DNA of 64,000 bases from Vibrio sp. DW001 (GCF_029016285.1 NZ_CP091975.1:1612001-1676000), one strand, 5' to 3'. Counted from the first letter of the stretch, positions 36,009 to 44,188 are shown. Numbers and translations: made by a program. The notes: a model not told the origin generated them from the letters alone.

Positions 36009-36034
36009 GCATAGTTACATTTGTGTAACTATGC
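36009..36034. promoter_or_regulatory. Palindrome copy 3 (ATAGTTAC-N6-GTAACTAT)
   Basis: GCATAGTTAC-ATTTGT-GTAACTATGC has perfect 10-bp arms around a 6-nt centre, followed by GAGGCT as in copy 1. It lies about 240 nt upstream of the alpha/beta hydrolase. Confidence 0.7.
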
Positions 36035-36102
36035 GAGGCTTATTGTAGGGGCACGTCGAGTCCAACTAATACTTTTCTTTGTGAGTCGTTACGGATAACT
36101 CA

Positions 36103-36201
36103 ATGATAGAAAAAACAAAGAATAGCGGCGTCGAGTATCAACATAATATGGACGATTTTCTAGGCACAGATAAAATGAACATATGTCGAGAGTCTTATTA
36201 G
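36103..36201 (+). CDS. Possible 32-residue small protein
   Basis: An ATG-started frame encodes 32 polar residues (MIEKTKNSGVEYQHNMDDFL..). It lies between palindrome copy 3 and the hydrolase gene. A GGATAA 8 nt upstream is only a weak ribosome binding site and the frame is short enough to be chance. It may also be the remnant N-terminus of a lost gene. Confidence 0.2.
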   Translation: MIEKTKNSGVEYQHNMDDFLGTDKMNICRESY

Positions 36202-36270
36202 TAAAGCATTGATTTCATTGAGCCGTATGTGAGATCATTTGATCTCGTGACAATGATGAGGAAGATGACA

Positions 36271-36891
36271 ATGCAGAAGATTATAATCTTGCATGGTTTA
36301 TTTATGCATGGACTGGTGATGAAGCCGTTGTCAAAAAGGTTGCAAAGAGAGGGCTTTGAAGTTGAGATAATCAGCTATAACAGCCGAACTATTAATGTCG
36401 ACCATTTGTTCAGGAAGATAGAAAGGGCCCTGCATCCATCAAACCCCAATATCATAGTAGGACATTCGTTAGGTGGCTTGTTAGCTCTGTCGTTTTTAGA
36501 GAGCAAAAAACCTAGTTACGACTCCATTTCGCACTTAGTCACACTTGCTAGTCCTCTGAATGGTTCTTCTATCGCTCAACGGTTAGTGGAGCTTAATTGT
36601 AGTAGGATACTGGGAAATTCGATTCAATATGGCTTGGAGCCAACTAACAGGGTTTGGAGCGGAGAGCAAAAGGTGGGTTCTATTGCCGGTAATCTTCCTC
36701 TGGGGATTAGATCCGTTTTACTAAGGGACAAAGAGATGTCTGATGGTACGGTTACCATTAGTGAAACTCAGTTGCAAGGTATGACAGACCATGTAATGTT
36801 GGAAAGCAGCCATACCAGTATCATTTATAGCTCGAAAACGGTAAAGCAAATAAAGGCGTTCGTTCAACAAGACAGATTTATTCATCAATAA
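36271..36891 (+). CDS. Alpha/beta hydrolase (lipase-like)
   Basis: A 206-residue cytoplasmic hydrolase. It opens with the oxyanion strand IIILHGLFMHG, has the nucleophile elbow GHSLGG at about residue 64, an Asp in DKEMSDGTV, and a His in ESSHTSII as the likely triad. The length and SHTS motif resemble small PGAP1/lipase-class-2-like esterases. I choose ATG 36271 because GAGGA at 36258-36262 is 8 nt upstream; a GTG at 36229 and ATGs at 36253-36265 are in frame but have poor spacing. Single gene; substrate unknown. Confidence 0.8.
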   Translation: MQKIIILHGLFMHGLVMKPLSKRLQREGFEVEIISYNSRTINVDHLFRKIERALHPSNPNIIVGHSLGGLLALSFLESKKPSYDSISHLVTLASPLNGSSIAQRLVELNCSRILGNSIQYGLEPTNRVWSGEQKVGSIAGNLPLGIRSVLLRDKEMSDGTVTISETQLQGMTDHVMLESSHTSIIYSSKTVKQIKAFVQQDRFIHQ

Positions 36892-37269
36892 AACCAACAA
36901 CGACATACCCTTAGGTTTATCTTGTTCCCACACGCCTGCTTGGCAATGCGTACGTTTAAAGGTTCCTCCCATAGCCTATACGCCACCCGATTTATCCCAC
37001 TCCTTATCAAGTCCATAATTAATAACAAATACGTTGAACGAAAGAAAAAATCATGAGATTCCACAGTGTGACCTAACTCACAAACGTATCACTTACGCAT
37101 TAATGAATAGAATTTTTTTCTCCATATGCTCTTATCTAGAGCAAAGAAAGAAAAAATTATCTCCATGAATAATCGTATATTACTGCTATAAATTATGAAA
37201 CAGAATTAATCGGAACGACCTGTTAAATAAGATAATTATTGTTTCATCAACTCAATGATCAGGATAATT
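36892..37269. promoter_or_regulatory. cyuA upstream region
   Basis: This 378-nt gap contains a perfect CRP-like site at 37067-37082 and an AT-rich stretch with a plausible -10 (CATATG at 37123-37128) about 60 nt downstream of the centre of that site. No gene is seen. Confidence 0.55.
37067..37082 (+). promoter_or_regulatory. CRP-like binding site upstream of cyuA
   Basis: TGTGA-CCTAAC-TCACA is an exact match to the CRP half-sites with N6 spacing. It lies about 190 nt upstream of cyuA. Control by cAMP-CRP would fit use of cysteine or serine as carbon and nitrogen sources. Confidence 0.65.
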
Positions 37270-38571
37270 ATGATGAAGAAAGAGCTATGGAATGATTTCA
37301 CTGCAATTGTAAAAAAAGAAGTGACCCCCGCTCTTGGTTGTACAGAGCCCGTATCTGTCGCTCTTGCTGCTTCTATTGCAATGGATAAACTGTCAGGTGC
37401 ACCAGAAAGTATCTCTGTTTTCGTCTCTCCAAATATAATGAAAAATGGTATGGGAGTTGGTATACCGGGCACTGGAATGGTTGGATTAGCTATCGCAGCA
37501 GCGGTAGGCGCAATAGCCGGAGATGCAACAGCAAAACTAGAGGTACTTAAAAATATTACTGACGATGATGTCGCTAAGGCCAAGCAGCTATTGGATAATG
37601 ATAATGTATCGGTTGCTGTTGCTGATGTGACTAACATTATCTATGCAAAAGTCACGATTAATAATGGCACCAACTTCGTATCAGTGACCATTGCCGATAG
37701 TCACACGCGAGTCGTCGCAATAGAAGAGAGTGGAATAACAACTTATATCGATACTGAGAGTAATCTTGCTCAAGAGATATCAAGAGAAGACAGTAGTGCA
37801 GCTACAATGCAGAACGCAAAAGCAAACGACATCTATGAGTACGCTCTCAATGCGCCGATAGGTCAGATAGAGTTTATAGAACAAGCTTTTGAATTAAATA
37901 ATGACCTTTCGATAGAGGGCTTATCTGGCAAATATGGGCTTCAAATCGGTGCGACATTTCAACGAAATGTGGATAAAGGTTTACTATCTGCTGGATTATT
38001 AACAAGTATTTTGTCTCGTACTTCTGCCGCATCCGATGCTCGAATGGATGGTGCAATGAAACCCGCTATGAGTAATTCTGGTTCAGGAAATCAAGGCATC
38101 GCGGCAACCATGCCAGTTGCCGTTGTTGCAGAGCATCTTAACGTTGGTCGTGAGAAATTAATTAGAGCATTAATGCTCTCGCATCTTATGGCCATCTATA
38201 TTAAAAGCTACCAGAACAAACTTTCAGCATTGTGTGGAGCGACTACCGCATCTATGGGTGCTGTCGCGGGTATGACATGGTTGTTAGGGGGTAACTTCGA
38301 AAAAGTCAGTCACTCTATCTGTAGCATGATTGGCGACATATCTGGAATGATTTGTGATGGTGCCAAGACAAGCTGTTCGATGAAAGTTTCTTCCTCTGCT
38401 AGTGCGGCATTAAAAGCTGCGTTGATGGCATTAGACAATATTAGAGTGACTGGAAACGAGGGTATTGTTGCGTGTGATGTAGATGAGTCGATCAGGAATT
38501 TGTCTGTGCTCGCTAATGGCTCTATGACTCAGGTCGACACGCAAATACTCGACATTATGGTCAGAAAATAG
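37270..38571 (+). CDS. cyuA: L-cysteine desulfidase CyuA (YhaM, serine-dehydratase-alpha-like)
   Basis: A 433-residue cytoplasmic enzyme that breaks L-cysteine into H2S, ammonia and pyruvate, using an iron-sulfur cluster in the family. Key features match E. coli CyuA: VTPALGCTEPVSVALAA near the N-terminus, SNSGSGNQGIAATMPV in the middle, and SMIGDISGMICDGAKTSC with conserved Cys near the C-terminus. AGGA at 37261-37264 lies 5 nt before ATG 37270 (ATG 37273 also possible; the ATG at 37255 lacks a site). It is followed by ridA and cyuP, so uptake, cleavage and clean-up of the 2-aminoacrylate intermediate are encoded together. Confidence 0.93.
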   Translation: MMKKELWNDFTAIVKKEVTPALGCTEPVSVALAASIAMDKLSGAPESISVFVSPNIMKNGMGVGIPGTGMVGLAIAAAVGAIAGDATAKLEVLKNITDDDVAKAKQLLDNDNVSVAVADVTNIIYAKVTINNGTNFVSVTIADSHTRVVAIEESGITTYIDTESNLAQEISREDSSAATMQNAKANDIYEYALNAPIGQIEFIEQAFELNNDLSIEGLSGKYGLQIGATFQRNVDKGLLSAGLLTSILSRTSAASDARMDGAMKPAMSNSGSGNQGIAATMPVAVVAEHLNVGREKLIRALMLSHLMAIYIKSYQNKLSALCGATTASMGAVAGMTWLLGGNFEKVSHSICSMIGDISGMICDGAKTSCSMKVSSSASAALKAALMALDNIRVTGNEGIVACDVDESIRNLSVLANGSMTQVDTQILDIMVRK

Positions 38572-38631
38572 CAACAACTTAAAGCGACCCCTATTTTATT
38601 TATCTCGATACTATAACTAAGAAGAAAACAA

Positions 38632-39006
38632 ATGAACGAAACTATTTTTACTAATGATGCACCAGCTGCAGTCGGCCCTTATGTGCAAGCAAAACTCACC
38701 GATACAACATTATACACATCAGGCCAATTACCAATTAATCCTAATACCGGAAAAATGCCGGAAGATGTCGGGGAACAAACCTGTCAATCATTATTAAATG
38801 TAGAAGCAATATTAAAGCAAGCCGGATTGGATAAAACTAATATTGTTAAAACAACCGTATTTGTGAAAGATCTAAATGATTTCTCAATTATTAATAATGC
38901 TTACGCGAAGTTTTTTGGGGAACATTGCCCAGCACGAAGTTGTGTAGAAGTGGCTAGATTACCTCTGGATGCTAAAGTTGAAATAGAGGCAGTTGCTATA
39001 AAATAA
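38632..39006 (+). CDS. ridA: RidA-family enamine/imine deaminase
   Basis: A 124-residue member of the Rid/YER057c/UK114 family that hydrolyses reactive 2-aminoacrylate and other imines to keto acids. The key Arg (Arg102, in CPARSCVEV) that binds the carboxylate is present, along with SGQLPINPNTG and the C-terminal KVEIEAVA, which mark the active RidA type. It lies 60 nt after cyuA, whose reaction produces 2-aminoacrylate, giving a clear functional reason for the pairing. It may be a dedicated paralog; housekeeping ridA is usually elsewhere. Confidence 0.92.
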   Translation: MNETIFTNDAPAAVGPYVQAKLTDTTLYTSGQLPINPNTGKMPEDVGEQTCQSLLNVEAILKQAGLDKTNIVKTTVFVKDLNDFSIINNAYAKFFGEHCPARSCVEVARLPLDAKVEIEAVAIK

Positions 39007-39015
39007 ATAATTAGG

Positions 39016-39040
39016 CTCAATATTATCTACTAATATTGAG
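39016..39040 (+). terminator. First of two tandem related hairpins after ridA
   Basis: CTCAATATTA/TAATATTGAG, 10 bp with loop TCTAC, lies 10 nt after the ridA stop. Its core is repeated in the next hairpin with one A:T pair replaced by G:C on both arms, showing that pairing is preserved. Confidence 0.75.
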
Positions 39041-39052
39041 GGCTTGATAATG

Positions 39053-39098
39053 AGTTGTAAAATCTCAATGTTATCTCTAACATTGAGATTTTACGACT
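39053..39098 (+). terminator. Second tandem hairpin after ridA
   Basis: A perfect 17-bp core, GTAAAATCTCAATGTTA with TAACATTGAGATTTTAC and loop TCTC, extends to 21 bp through a G.T pair. TTTTAC within the right arm gives a partial U tract. It probably terminates the cyuA-ridA mRNA or blocks exonucleases. Confidence 0.75.
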
Positions 39099-39202
39099 TA
39101 ACGTCCAATGTTTACACCCCTTCTAAAACCACTGTATTTCAAATAACCACAATCCTCTCTAAGTGTAGTGCTAGAAATAAAAATCCTGTAAAAAGATTTA
39201 TT

Positions 39203-39218
39203 TGTGATATTAATCACT
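39203..39218 (+). promoter_or_regulatory. CRP-like site upstream of cyuP
   Basis: TGTGA-TATTAA-TCACT matches 9 of 10 CRP half-site bases with N6 spacing. It lies about 37 nt upstream of a TTGACT -35-like element at 39248-39253, a class-I activator arrangement. Confidence 0.5.
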
Positions 39219-39250
39219 ATACATAAATTACAAGATAGTTTTATGTATTG

Positions 39251-39278
39251 ACTAATGTGCGATCTGCAGCACATTAGT
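39251..39278. promoter_or_regulatory. Palindrome over the probable cyuP promoter
   Basis: ACTAATGTGC and GCACATTAGT pair perfectly over 10 bp with an 8-nt centre. The palindrome covers the interval just after a TTGACT -35-like element, so it is a candidate operator for a repressor of the transporter. Confidence 0.5.
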
Positions 39279-39509
39279 GAGATACATGGTTTTCTTGTTT
39301 GTTATTTTAAATCAATACAAAGAATTATAGTTATGCGTCTATCGATTAGTGAAAATAATTTTCTCCCTTGAGTCTTTTTGGTGGAAAATTTGAAATTTTT
39401 TTCTCTAAAAATAGGCGTATTCTTCCTTCCGTTATCTATATAAGAGCAATAAAATTAAGCACAAAAGTATATTGCTTACTAATAAAAATCGAACCTTTCG
39501 GAGTCTACA

Positions 39510-40838
39510 ATGACGGATATTATTAATACTGGATCTGACGCCTCAACCAGTAATAAAGAACCACATGAAATCGCAGGAATGACCATTCAAGAATGGAAGA
39601 ACGCAACTAAGTTTGACAGCGTTGATATTGGCTGGATTGTTATGAGTATTGGCATGGCAATAGGAGCGGGGATAGTATTTCTGCCAGTACAAGTAGGTGT
39701 TATGGGGTTATGGGTTTTCCTACTTTCTTCTGTTATCGGCTATCCAGCAATGTATCTTTTCCAAAAACTTTTCATTAATACATTGGCTGAATCAAAAGAA
39801 TGTACCGACTATCCAGGTGTTATAACAGGGTATTTAGGTAAAAACTGGGGCATGTTGTTAGGTGCGCTATATTTTGTCATGTTAGTCATTTGGGTGTTGG
39901 TATACTCGCTAGCCGTTACCAATGACAGTTCCTCGTATCTACATTCGTTTGGTGTTACTGAAGGCCATTTAAACGACAACGTGTTCTACGGTTTAGCGTT
40001 GATCTGCGTGTTATCTTTTATTGGGTCCAAAGGTGAAAAATTACTATTTAAGCTATCAGGGGTTATGGCTGTAACCGTTTTATCATTGGTGGCGGTAATG
40101 GGTGTGCTCTTAATGGCAAGATGGGACATGGCAAATGTGCCAGATTTTGGTCATTGGGGTTCTATGCTCAAAGATGCAATTATTACGTTACCATTCACTC
40201 TAACTTCAATTCTATTTATTCAGTCTCTTAGCCCAATGGTAATTTCTTACCGTTCTCATGAAAAATCAATTGAAGTTGCGCGCTATAAAGCATCTAGAGC
40301 GATGAAAATTGCGTTCACAATTTTGTTCGTGGTTGTTTTCTTCTTTGCCGTTTCTTTTACTCTAGCAATCAGTCAAGAGCAAGCGGCTCAAGCGATGCAT
40401 CAAAATATCTCTGCATTGGCTATTATTGCTCAATATTTCCCAGGCAGCTGGGCAACAGTTGCAGGAATAATTATTAACATTTTCGCCGTCGTAACTTCGT
40501 TTTTTGGTGTGTTTTTAGCCTTTAAAGAAGCGTGTACTGGTTTAGCTATGAATATGTTATTGCGTAACCGCGATGAATCTAGCATCAACAAAGACTTAAT
40601 CAGCAAATTAGTTGTCGTTTTCATTATTCTATTGGCGTGGAGCGCAATCGCAATTAATGCGCCTATCTTATCATTTACATCAATCTGCAGTCCCGTGTTT
40701 GGTTTGGTTGGTTGTCTTATTCCTGCATACTTGGTTTATAAAGTGCCACACCTTGCAAAATACAAAGGTTGGGCCACTAACCTTATAATTATTACTGGTA
40801 TTTTATTGTGTGTTTCACCAATACTTGCATTTATCTAA
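39510..40838 (+). CDS. cyuP: Serine/cysteine transporter CyuP (YhaO), HAAAP family
   Basis: A 442-residue inner membrane symporter with about eleven helices. Long stretches agree with E. coli CyuP/YhaO: WIVMSIGMAIGAGIVFLP, VGVMGLWVFLLSSVIGYP, ITLPFTLTSILFIQSLSP, FTSICSPVFGLVGCLIP. In E. coli cyuP and cyuA form one operon for anaerobic cysteine use; here cyuA-ridA come first and cyuP follows behind its own control region. GGAG precedes ATG 39510. Confidence 0.92.
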   Translation: MTDIINTGSDASTSNKEPHEIAGMTIQEWKNATKFDSVDIGWIVMSIGMAIGAGIVFLPVQVGVMGLWVFLLSSVIGYPAMYLFQKLFINTLAESKECTDYPGVITGYLGKNWGMLLGALYFVMLVIWVLVYSLAVTNDSSSYLHSFGVTEGHLNDNVFYGLALICVLSFIGSKGEKLLFKLSGVMAVTVLSLVAVMGVLLMARWDMANVPDFGHWGSMLKDAIITLPFTLTSILFIQSLSPMVISYRSHEKSIEVARYKASRAMKIAFTILFVVVFFFAVSFTLAISQEQAAQAMHQNISALAIIAQYFPGSWATVAGIIINIFAVVTSFFGVFLAFKEACTGLAMNMLLRNRDESSINKDLISKLVVVFIILLAWSAIAINAPILSFTSICSPVFGLVGCLIPAYLVYKVPHLAKYKGWATNLIIITGILLCVSPILAFI

Positions 40839-40867
40839 TTTTATCAATTAGTTAACAGTAATTTCTG

Positions 40868-40896
40868 AGCCAGCGGTATACTATCGCTGGCTTTTT
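40868..40896 (+). terminator. Intrinsic terminator after cyuP
   Basis: Stem AGCCAGCG/CGCTGGCT, 8 bp with a 9-nt loop, runs into TTTTT 30 nt after the cyuP stop. Confidence 0.93.
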
Positions 40897-41297
40897 AGTT
40901 TTATGATTAGATGGTTGTTGAATTATCAATTGAATCCGGTCGAGATAAAACGGTTACTTTCCTTTATGCCATTTCTGAAGTGTAGGTATTGGCCACCGCA
41001 AGGCTATTCTCTCAACATGAATCTCAACCCTAGGGCTAGCGAAGGCAGTAACGAAAGAGACCAGTATAACTCAATGAGAAAAATACTTGCTGTTGAGGTA
41101 GCAAGGTTTAAACGGCCACTAACTGAACAAAGCCAGAGAACGCGATATCGTCGAGATGTAAGCATTTCAACGCAGAAATCTGGGGACGAGAGGAACGAGA
41201 GAAGGTGGATGATGATTTACTTGTGGATTATTTTAAGGTGTATTTCCTCGTTATTGCGGTTAGATGCGATAACGAGGAGATTGTTGGTCATAATGCG
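40897..41297. other. Non-coding gap between cyuP and the polyamine operon
   Basis: A 142-codon open frame spans this stretch but has no ribosome binding site, a composition rich in Arg/Ser/Met/Trp unlike the neighbouring proteins, and runs into the convergent permease gene. I do not accept it as a gene. The DNA may be a decayed remnant. The hairpin at 41246-41277 is the only clear structure. Confidence 0.5.
41246..41277 (-). terminator. Hairpin beyond the polyamine-type ABC operon
   Basis: CCTCGTTATTGC pairs with GCGATAACGAGG over 12 bp (one G.T) around an 8-nt loop, 20 nt past the stop of the last permease gene. No U tract is present on the minus strand, so it may protect the 3' end rather than terminate alone. 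Confidence 0.6.
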
Positions 41298-42164
41298 TCA
41301 GAACTTCGTTTGCTGGGCTTTGTATTGAAACCACGTATACAAACCAGCAAGCACGGTAGATCCAAGCATTAAAGCCACTGAGACTGCATTGACCACCGGG
41401 GTCGTGCCTTCTCGTACTCGTTGGAACATTTCGACCGTTAATGGTGAATCGGAACCCACTAGCATCAAGGTGGTATTAAAATTTTCGAAGGACATTAAAA
41501 ATCCGACGATAGCCGTACTCACCAATGTTGGGCGTAAAAACGGTAAAGTGACCGCCTTAAATGCTCTTAATGGTGTCGCACCCAAATTGAGCGCTGCTTC
41601 TTCTAAACTTGGGTCAAATCGTCGATAACGAGCCAATAAAACGAGCGTAGTGATTGAAGTGATGAACGCGGCCTGACCTAATACAACCAAAACTAATCCG
41701 GGCCTCGCCCATTCCCACTCCCATGCCCAAACGTCATCAACCCAATTCGCCATCGTACTGGACGTCACCAAAATAGAGACGCCCAAAATGACACCGGGGA
41801 TCACTAAGGGGACCAACATCAATACGGACAGAAGCTCTTTGTAGCGGAATTGAAATCGAACCAGTAAGTGTGCATTGCTGAGCCCTAAAAGTGTTGACAC
41901 TAGGGTCACCCCCAAAGCGACCTGAACACTTGTGAGTACGCTAGACAACAAGTTTTTGTCGTTAAAAAGTCCTACATAGGGTGAGCTATCACCCACATAC
42001 CAAACGGTACTCGCGCCCTTCCATGGCAGTGATGGGTAAGTGGCATCGTGAAAGGAAAACACCACCACCACCACCAAAGGCAGCAGCAAAAAGACAAAAA
42101 ATATTGCGATAAAACACTGATAAATTTTCTTTCTTGAAGTGTTAAATGGTACTGAAGGGATCAT
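41298..42164 (-). CDS. Polyamine-type ABC transporter permease (PotI/PotC-like)
   Basis: Inner membrane permease of 288 residues with six predicted helices and the EAA loop SLEEAALNLGATPLRAFKAVTLP. The start is ATG 42164 (MIPSVPF) with AGGAGA 5 nt upstream; the frame is open further upstream into the previous gene but that part overlaps it. Last gene of a four-gene importer operon, 8 nt after its partner permease. Confidence 0.9.
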   Translation of the reverse strand: MIPSVPFNTSRKKIYQCFIAIFFVFLLLPLVVVVVFSFHDATYPSLPWKGASTVWYVGDSSPYVGLFNDKNLLSSVLTSVQVALGVTLVSTLLGLSNAHLLVRFQFRYKELLSVLMLVPLVIPGVILGVSILVTSSTMANWVDDVWAWEWEWARPGLVLVVLGQAAFITSITTLVLLARYRRFDPSLEEAALNLGATPLRAFKAVTLPFLRPTLVSTAIVGFLMSFENFNTTLMLVGSDSPLTVEMFQRVREGTTPVVNAVSVALMLGSTVLAGLYTWFQYKAQQTKF

Positions 42165-42172
42165 ATATTCTC

Positions 42173-43015
42173 CTAGCGTCCTACAGTGGACTGTAAAGAC
42201 TGACCACTTATCTTCAATCCTATCCACACCATGACCGATGACAACAGCAGTAACAGTAACCCCAATGCTGAACCTTGTTCCCAATTAAAACGCGTAATGA
42301 ACTGAGTAAAAATTTGCTCGGTGAACCATAGACTGTCTTTGCCCCCCATGAGATTGGGTATAAGGTAGTTTCCTAAGCTGAGCATAAAGACAATAATACA
42401 TCCTGAAACAATGCCGGGAAGAGCATGAGGAATTACGATATCTTTTAAAGCTATCCAACGACTGGCCCCAAGATCGAAAGCCGCTTCAATGTGACTATCG
42501 TCTAAACTGTCTAGCGCACTGACTAGAGGTACCACCATAAATAACAGCCCGTTGTAGACGAGCCCCATGATGATGGTGTAGTCATTGTACAAAAATTCAA
42601 TGCGTTGTTCGGTTAAACCCATCCACATCAGGGCATTACTCAACAATCCTGATTCACGTAGAATAATCATCCAACCATAGGCACGAATCAATTCGCTGAG
42701 CCAAAATGGCAAGATACACACCATTAATAAAATGAGTTTATTGGCTCCGGTCGCCACTTTCGCAATGTAATAAGCCACTGGAAAGGCAAGTAGTAAAGTA
42801 AACACCGTTGCCAAGATTGACATCCAAGCGGTTCGAACAAAGGTGTTCCAATAGATGCTGTGTTGAAAAAAGTTGTTAAAGTGCTTAACAGTCCATCCAT
42901 CGCCTCTATTGGAGAACGCTAATTCGACTAACTGAAGATGTGGAATCACGATCAGCATTAATAGCCATACGATAGCGGGAGTAAGGAACAAAGCGAGTGT
43001 CCATTTTTTACTCAT
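42173..43015 (-). CDS. Polyamine-type ABC transporter permease (PotH/PotB-like)
   Basis: A 280-residue inner membrane permease with six helices and the EAA loop HIEAAFDLGASRWIALKDIVIP; the segment LPFWLSELIRAYGWMIIL is typical of spermidine/putrescine permeases. It overlaps the ATPase gene by four bases, so the two are translationally coupled. Confidence 0.9.
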   Translation of the reverse strand: MSKKWTLALFLTPAIVWLLMLIVIPHLQLVELAFSNRGDGWTVKHFNNFFQHSIYWNTFVRTAWMSILATVFTLLLAFPVAYYIAKVATGANKLILLMVCILPFWLSELIRAYGWMIILRESGLLSNALMWMGLTEQRIEFLYNDYTIIMGLVYNGLLFMVVPLVSALDSLDDSHIEAAFDLGASRWIALKDIVIPHALPGIVSGCIIVFMLSLGNYLIPNLMGGKDSLWFTEQIFTQFITRFNWEQGSALGLLLLLLSSVMVWIGLKISGQSLQSTVGR

Positions 43016-44127
43016 TCGGATATTCCTAACGCTATGGCCTGGCTAGGGGCCCACCTCAGTTCCACAGCGATATCTTCAGATCGTTCTGTGCGTTGTTTTA
43101 ACTGCAGGTCGTTCAGTTGATTTGGGGTAATAGACAACCTAAGATCGCCAAGATTGGTGGAAACAATCGCGCCACTGGCTGCACCATCAAACAATAATTC
43201 TTTGAGCTTGCCTGACAAGGGTTCACCATCGTTGGGATTGTCGCTTATAGTGAGTGCTTCAGGTCGGAGATATATCTTAACGGTTTGGTTGGTTTTGAGT
43301 GCGGTTTGACAGCAAGAGCGTGGTAATGAAAGCGTCACATTGTTCTGACTGACAACGGACAAGGTGGATGATGTCATGTCTACGACTTTGGTAACAACGG
43401 TATTGTTTTCGCCTACAAACTCTGCGACGAAAGGTGTAGATGGTCGCATGTACAACTCACTCGGCGTTCCGATTTGCTCAAAGCGGCCTGCGTTCATAAC
43501 CGCAATCCGATCCGACATCATCAAAGCTTCACTCTGATCGTGAGTGATGTAAATAAACGTCGTGCCAAACGCTTTTTGCAGGTGTTTGAGCTCAATTTTC
43601 ATCTGCTCGCGAAGTTTTAGATCTAATGCGCCTAACGGCTCGTCCAATAGTAGGACTTTTGGTTCTAACACCAATGAACGTGCTAATGCTACGCGTTGTT
43701 TCTGTCCACCGGACAATTGATGAGTTTGCTTAGTTCCGCTTCCTTGAAGATCCACTCGTTGAAGAATGTCTTTTACCTTGACCTTAATTTGGTTGCTGTT
43801 CTCACCACGTTGTTTTAATCCAAACGCAACGTTATCGGCAACGCTCATGTTGGGAAACAGCGCAAGATGTTGAAACACCATGTTAAGTGGTCGTTTGTTT
43901 GGCGGTGTGTCTGTTACATCGTGTGAATTGAGTACAATGCGGCCGTGGCTTGGGGACTCAAACCCCGCTAACATACGCAGTAGCGTTGTTTTACCGCATC
44001 CTGACGGACCAAGTATTGAAAAAAACTCACCGGCGTGAATGTTCAGTTCTAGGTTGTGCACAGCTGTGAATTGCTCAAACTGCTTTCCTAACTCATGGCA
44101 TTGTAGAATGTAATCGGGCTGGGGCAT
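43012..44127 (-). CDS. Polyamine-type ABC transporter ATPase (PotA/PotG-like)
   Basis: A 371-residue ATPase with Walker A GPSGCGKTT, Q-loop FQHLALFPN, signature LSGGQKQR, Walker B VLLLDEPLGALD and the switch His in YITHDQ, followed by a C-terminal TOBE domain. It drives the two permeases encoded after it. The family also includes iron and sulfate importers, but the companion binding protein is of the PotD/PotF type. The ribosome binding site is weak and a hairpin separates it from the binding-protein gene. Confidence 0.92.
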   Translation of the reverse strand: MPQPDYILQCHELGKQFEQFTAVHNLELNIHAGEFFSILGPSGCGKTTLLRMLAGFESPSHGRIVLNSHDVTDTPPNKRPLNMVFQHLALFPNMSVADNVAFGLKQRGENSNQIKVKVKDILQRVDLQGSGTKQTHQLSGGQKQRVALARSLVLEPKVLLLDEPLGALDLKLREQMKIELKHLQKAFGTTFIYITHDQSEALMMSDRIAVMNAGRFEQIGTPSELYMRPSTPFVAEFVGENNTVVTKVVDMTSSTLSVVSQNNVTLSLPRSCCQTALKTNQTVKIYLRPEALTISDNPNDGEPLSGKLKELLFDGAASGAIVSTNLGDLRLSITPNQLNDLQLKQRTERSEDIAVELRWAPSQAIALGISE

Positions 44128-44162
44128 AAATATGTCGTCGATGTTCCTTGAATAAACACAGT

Positions 44163-44188
44163 CCCTGCTGAGATAATCCTCAGCAGGG
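44163..44188 (-). repeat. Perfect hairpin between binding-protein and ATPase genes
   Basis: CCCTGCTGAG and CTCAGCAGGG pair over 10 bp around ATAATC. It lies about 40 nt after the binding-protein stop on the minus strand, without a clear U tract, and likely sets a high ratio of binding protein to ATPase, as the hairpin at 17117-17140 does in the sugar operon. Confidence 0.75.

Larger units (their letters stand above)
35604..36270. promoter_or_regulatory. Palindrome-rich divergent control region
   Basis: This 667-nt AT-rich gap separates the minus-strand M24 operon from the plus-strand alpha/beta hydrolase. It contains one compound palindrome, three palindromes of one type, and a small TTCAGT/ACTGAA hairpin near 35871-35885, listed separately, plus one doubtful 32-codon reading frame. 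No regulator gene is adjacent. Confidence 0.7.
39007..39509. promoter_or_regulatory. ridA-cyuP intergenic region
   Basis: This 503-nt gap holds two tandem hairpins ending the cyuA-ridA transcript, then a CRP-like site, a palindrome over a probable promoter, and an AT-rich leader for cyuP. No credible gene; a 60-codon frame at 39044-39226 is an artefact of the second hairpin. Confidence 0.7.

Noticed and set aside
36229..36270. Upstream GTG/ATG starts of the alpha/beta hydrolase
   Set aside because: Only ATG 36271 has a GAGGA at normal spacing and it begins right at the first strand of the fold.
39044..39226. 60-codon frame after ridA
   Set aside because: It covers the second tandem hairpin and has no ribosome binding site.
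40903..41328. 142-codon open frame after cyuP
   Set aside because: It has no ribosome binding site, an odd Arg/Trp/Met-rich composition, no recognisable motif, and it runs over the terminator region into the convergent permease gene.
41298..42284. 328-residue version of the second polyamine permease
   Set aside because: The first 40 residues overlap the preceding permease gene in another frame; ATG 42164 has AGGAGA.
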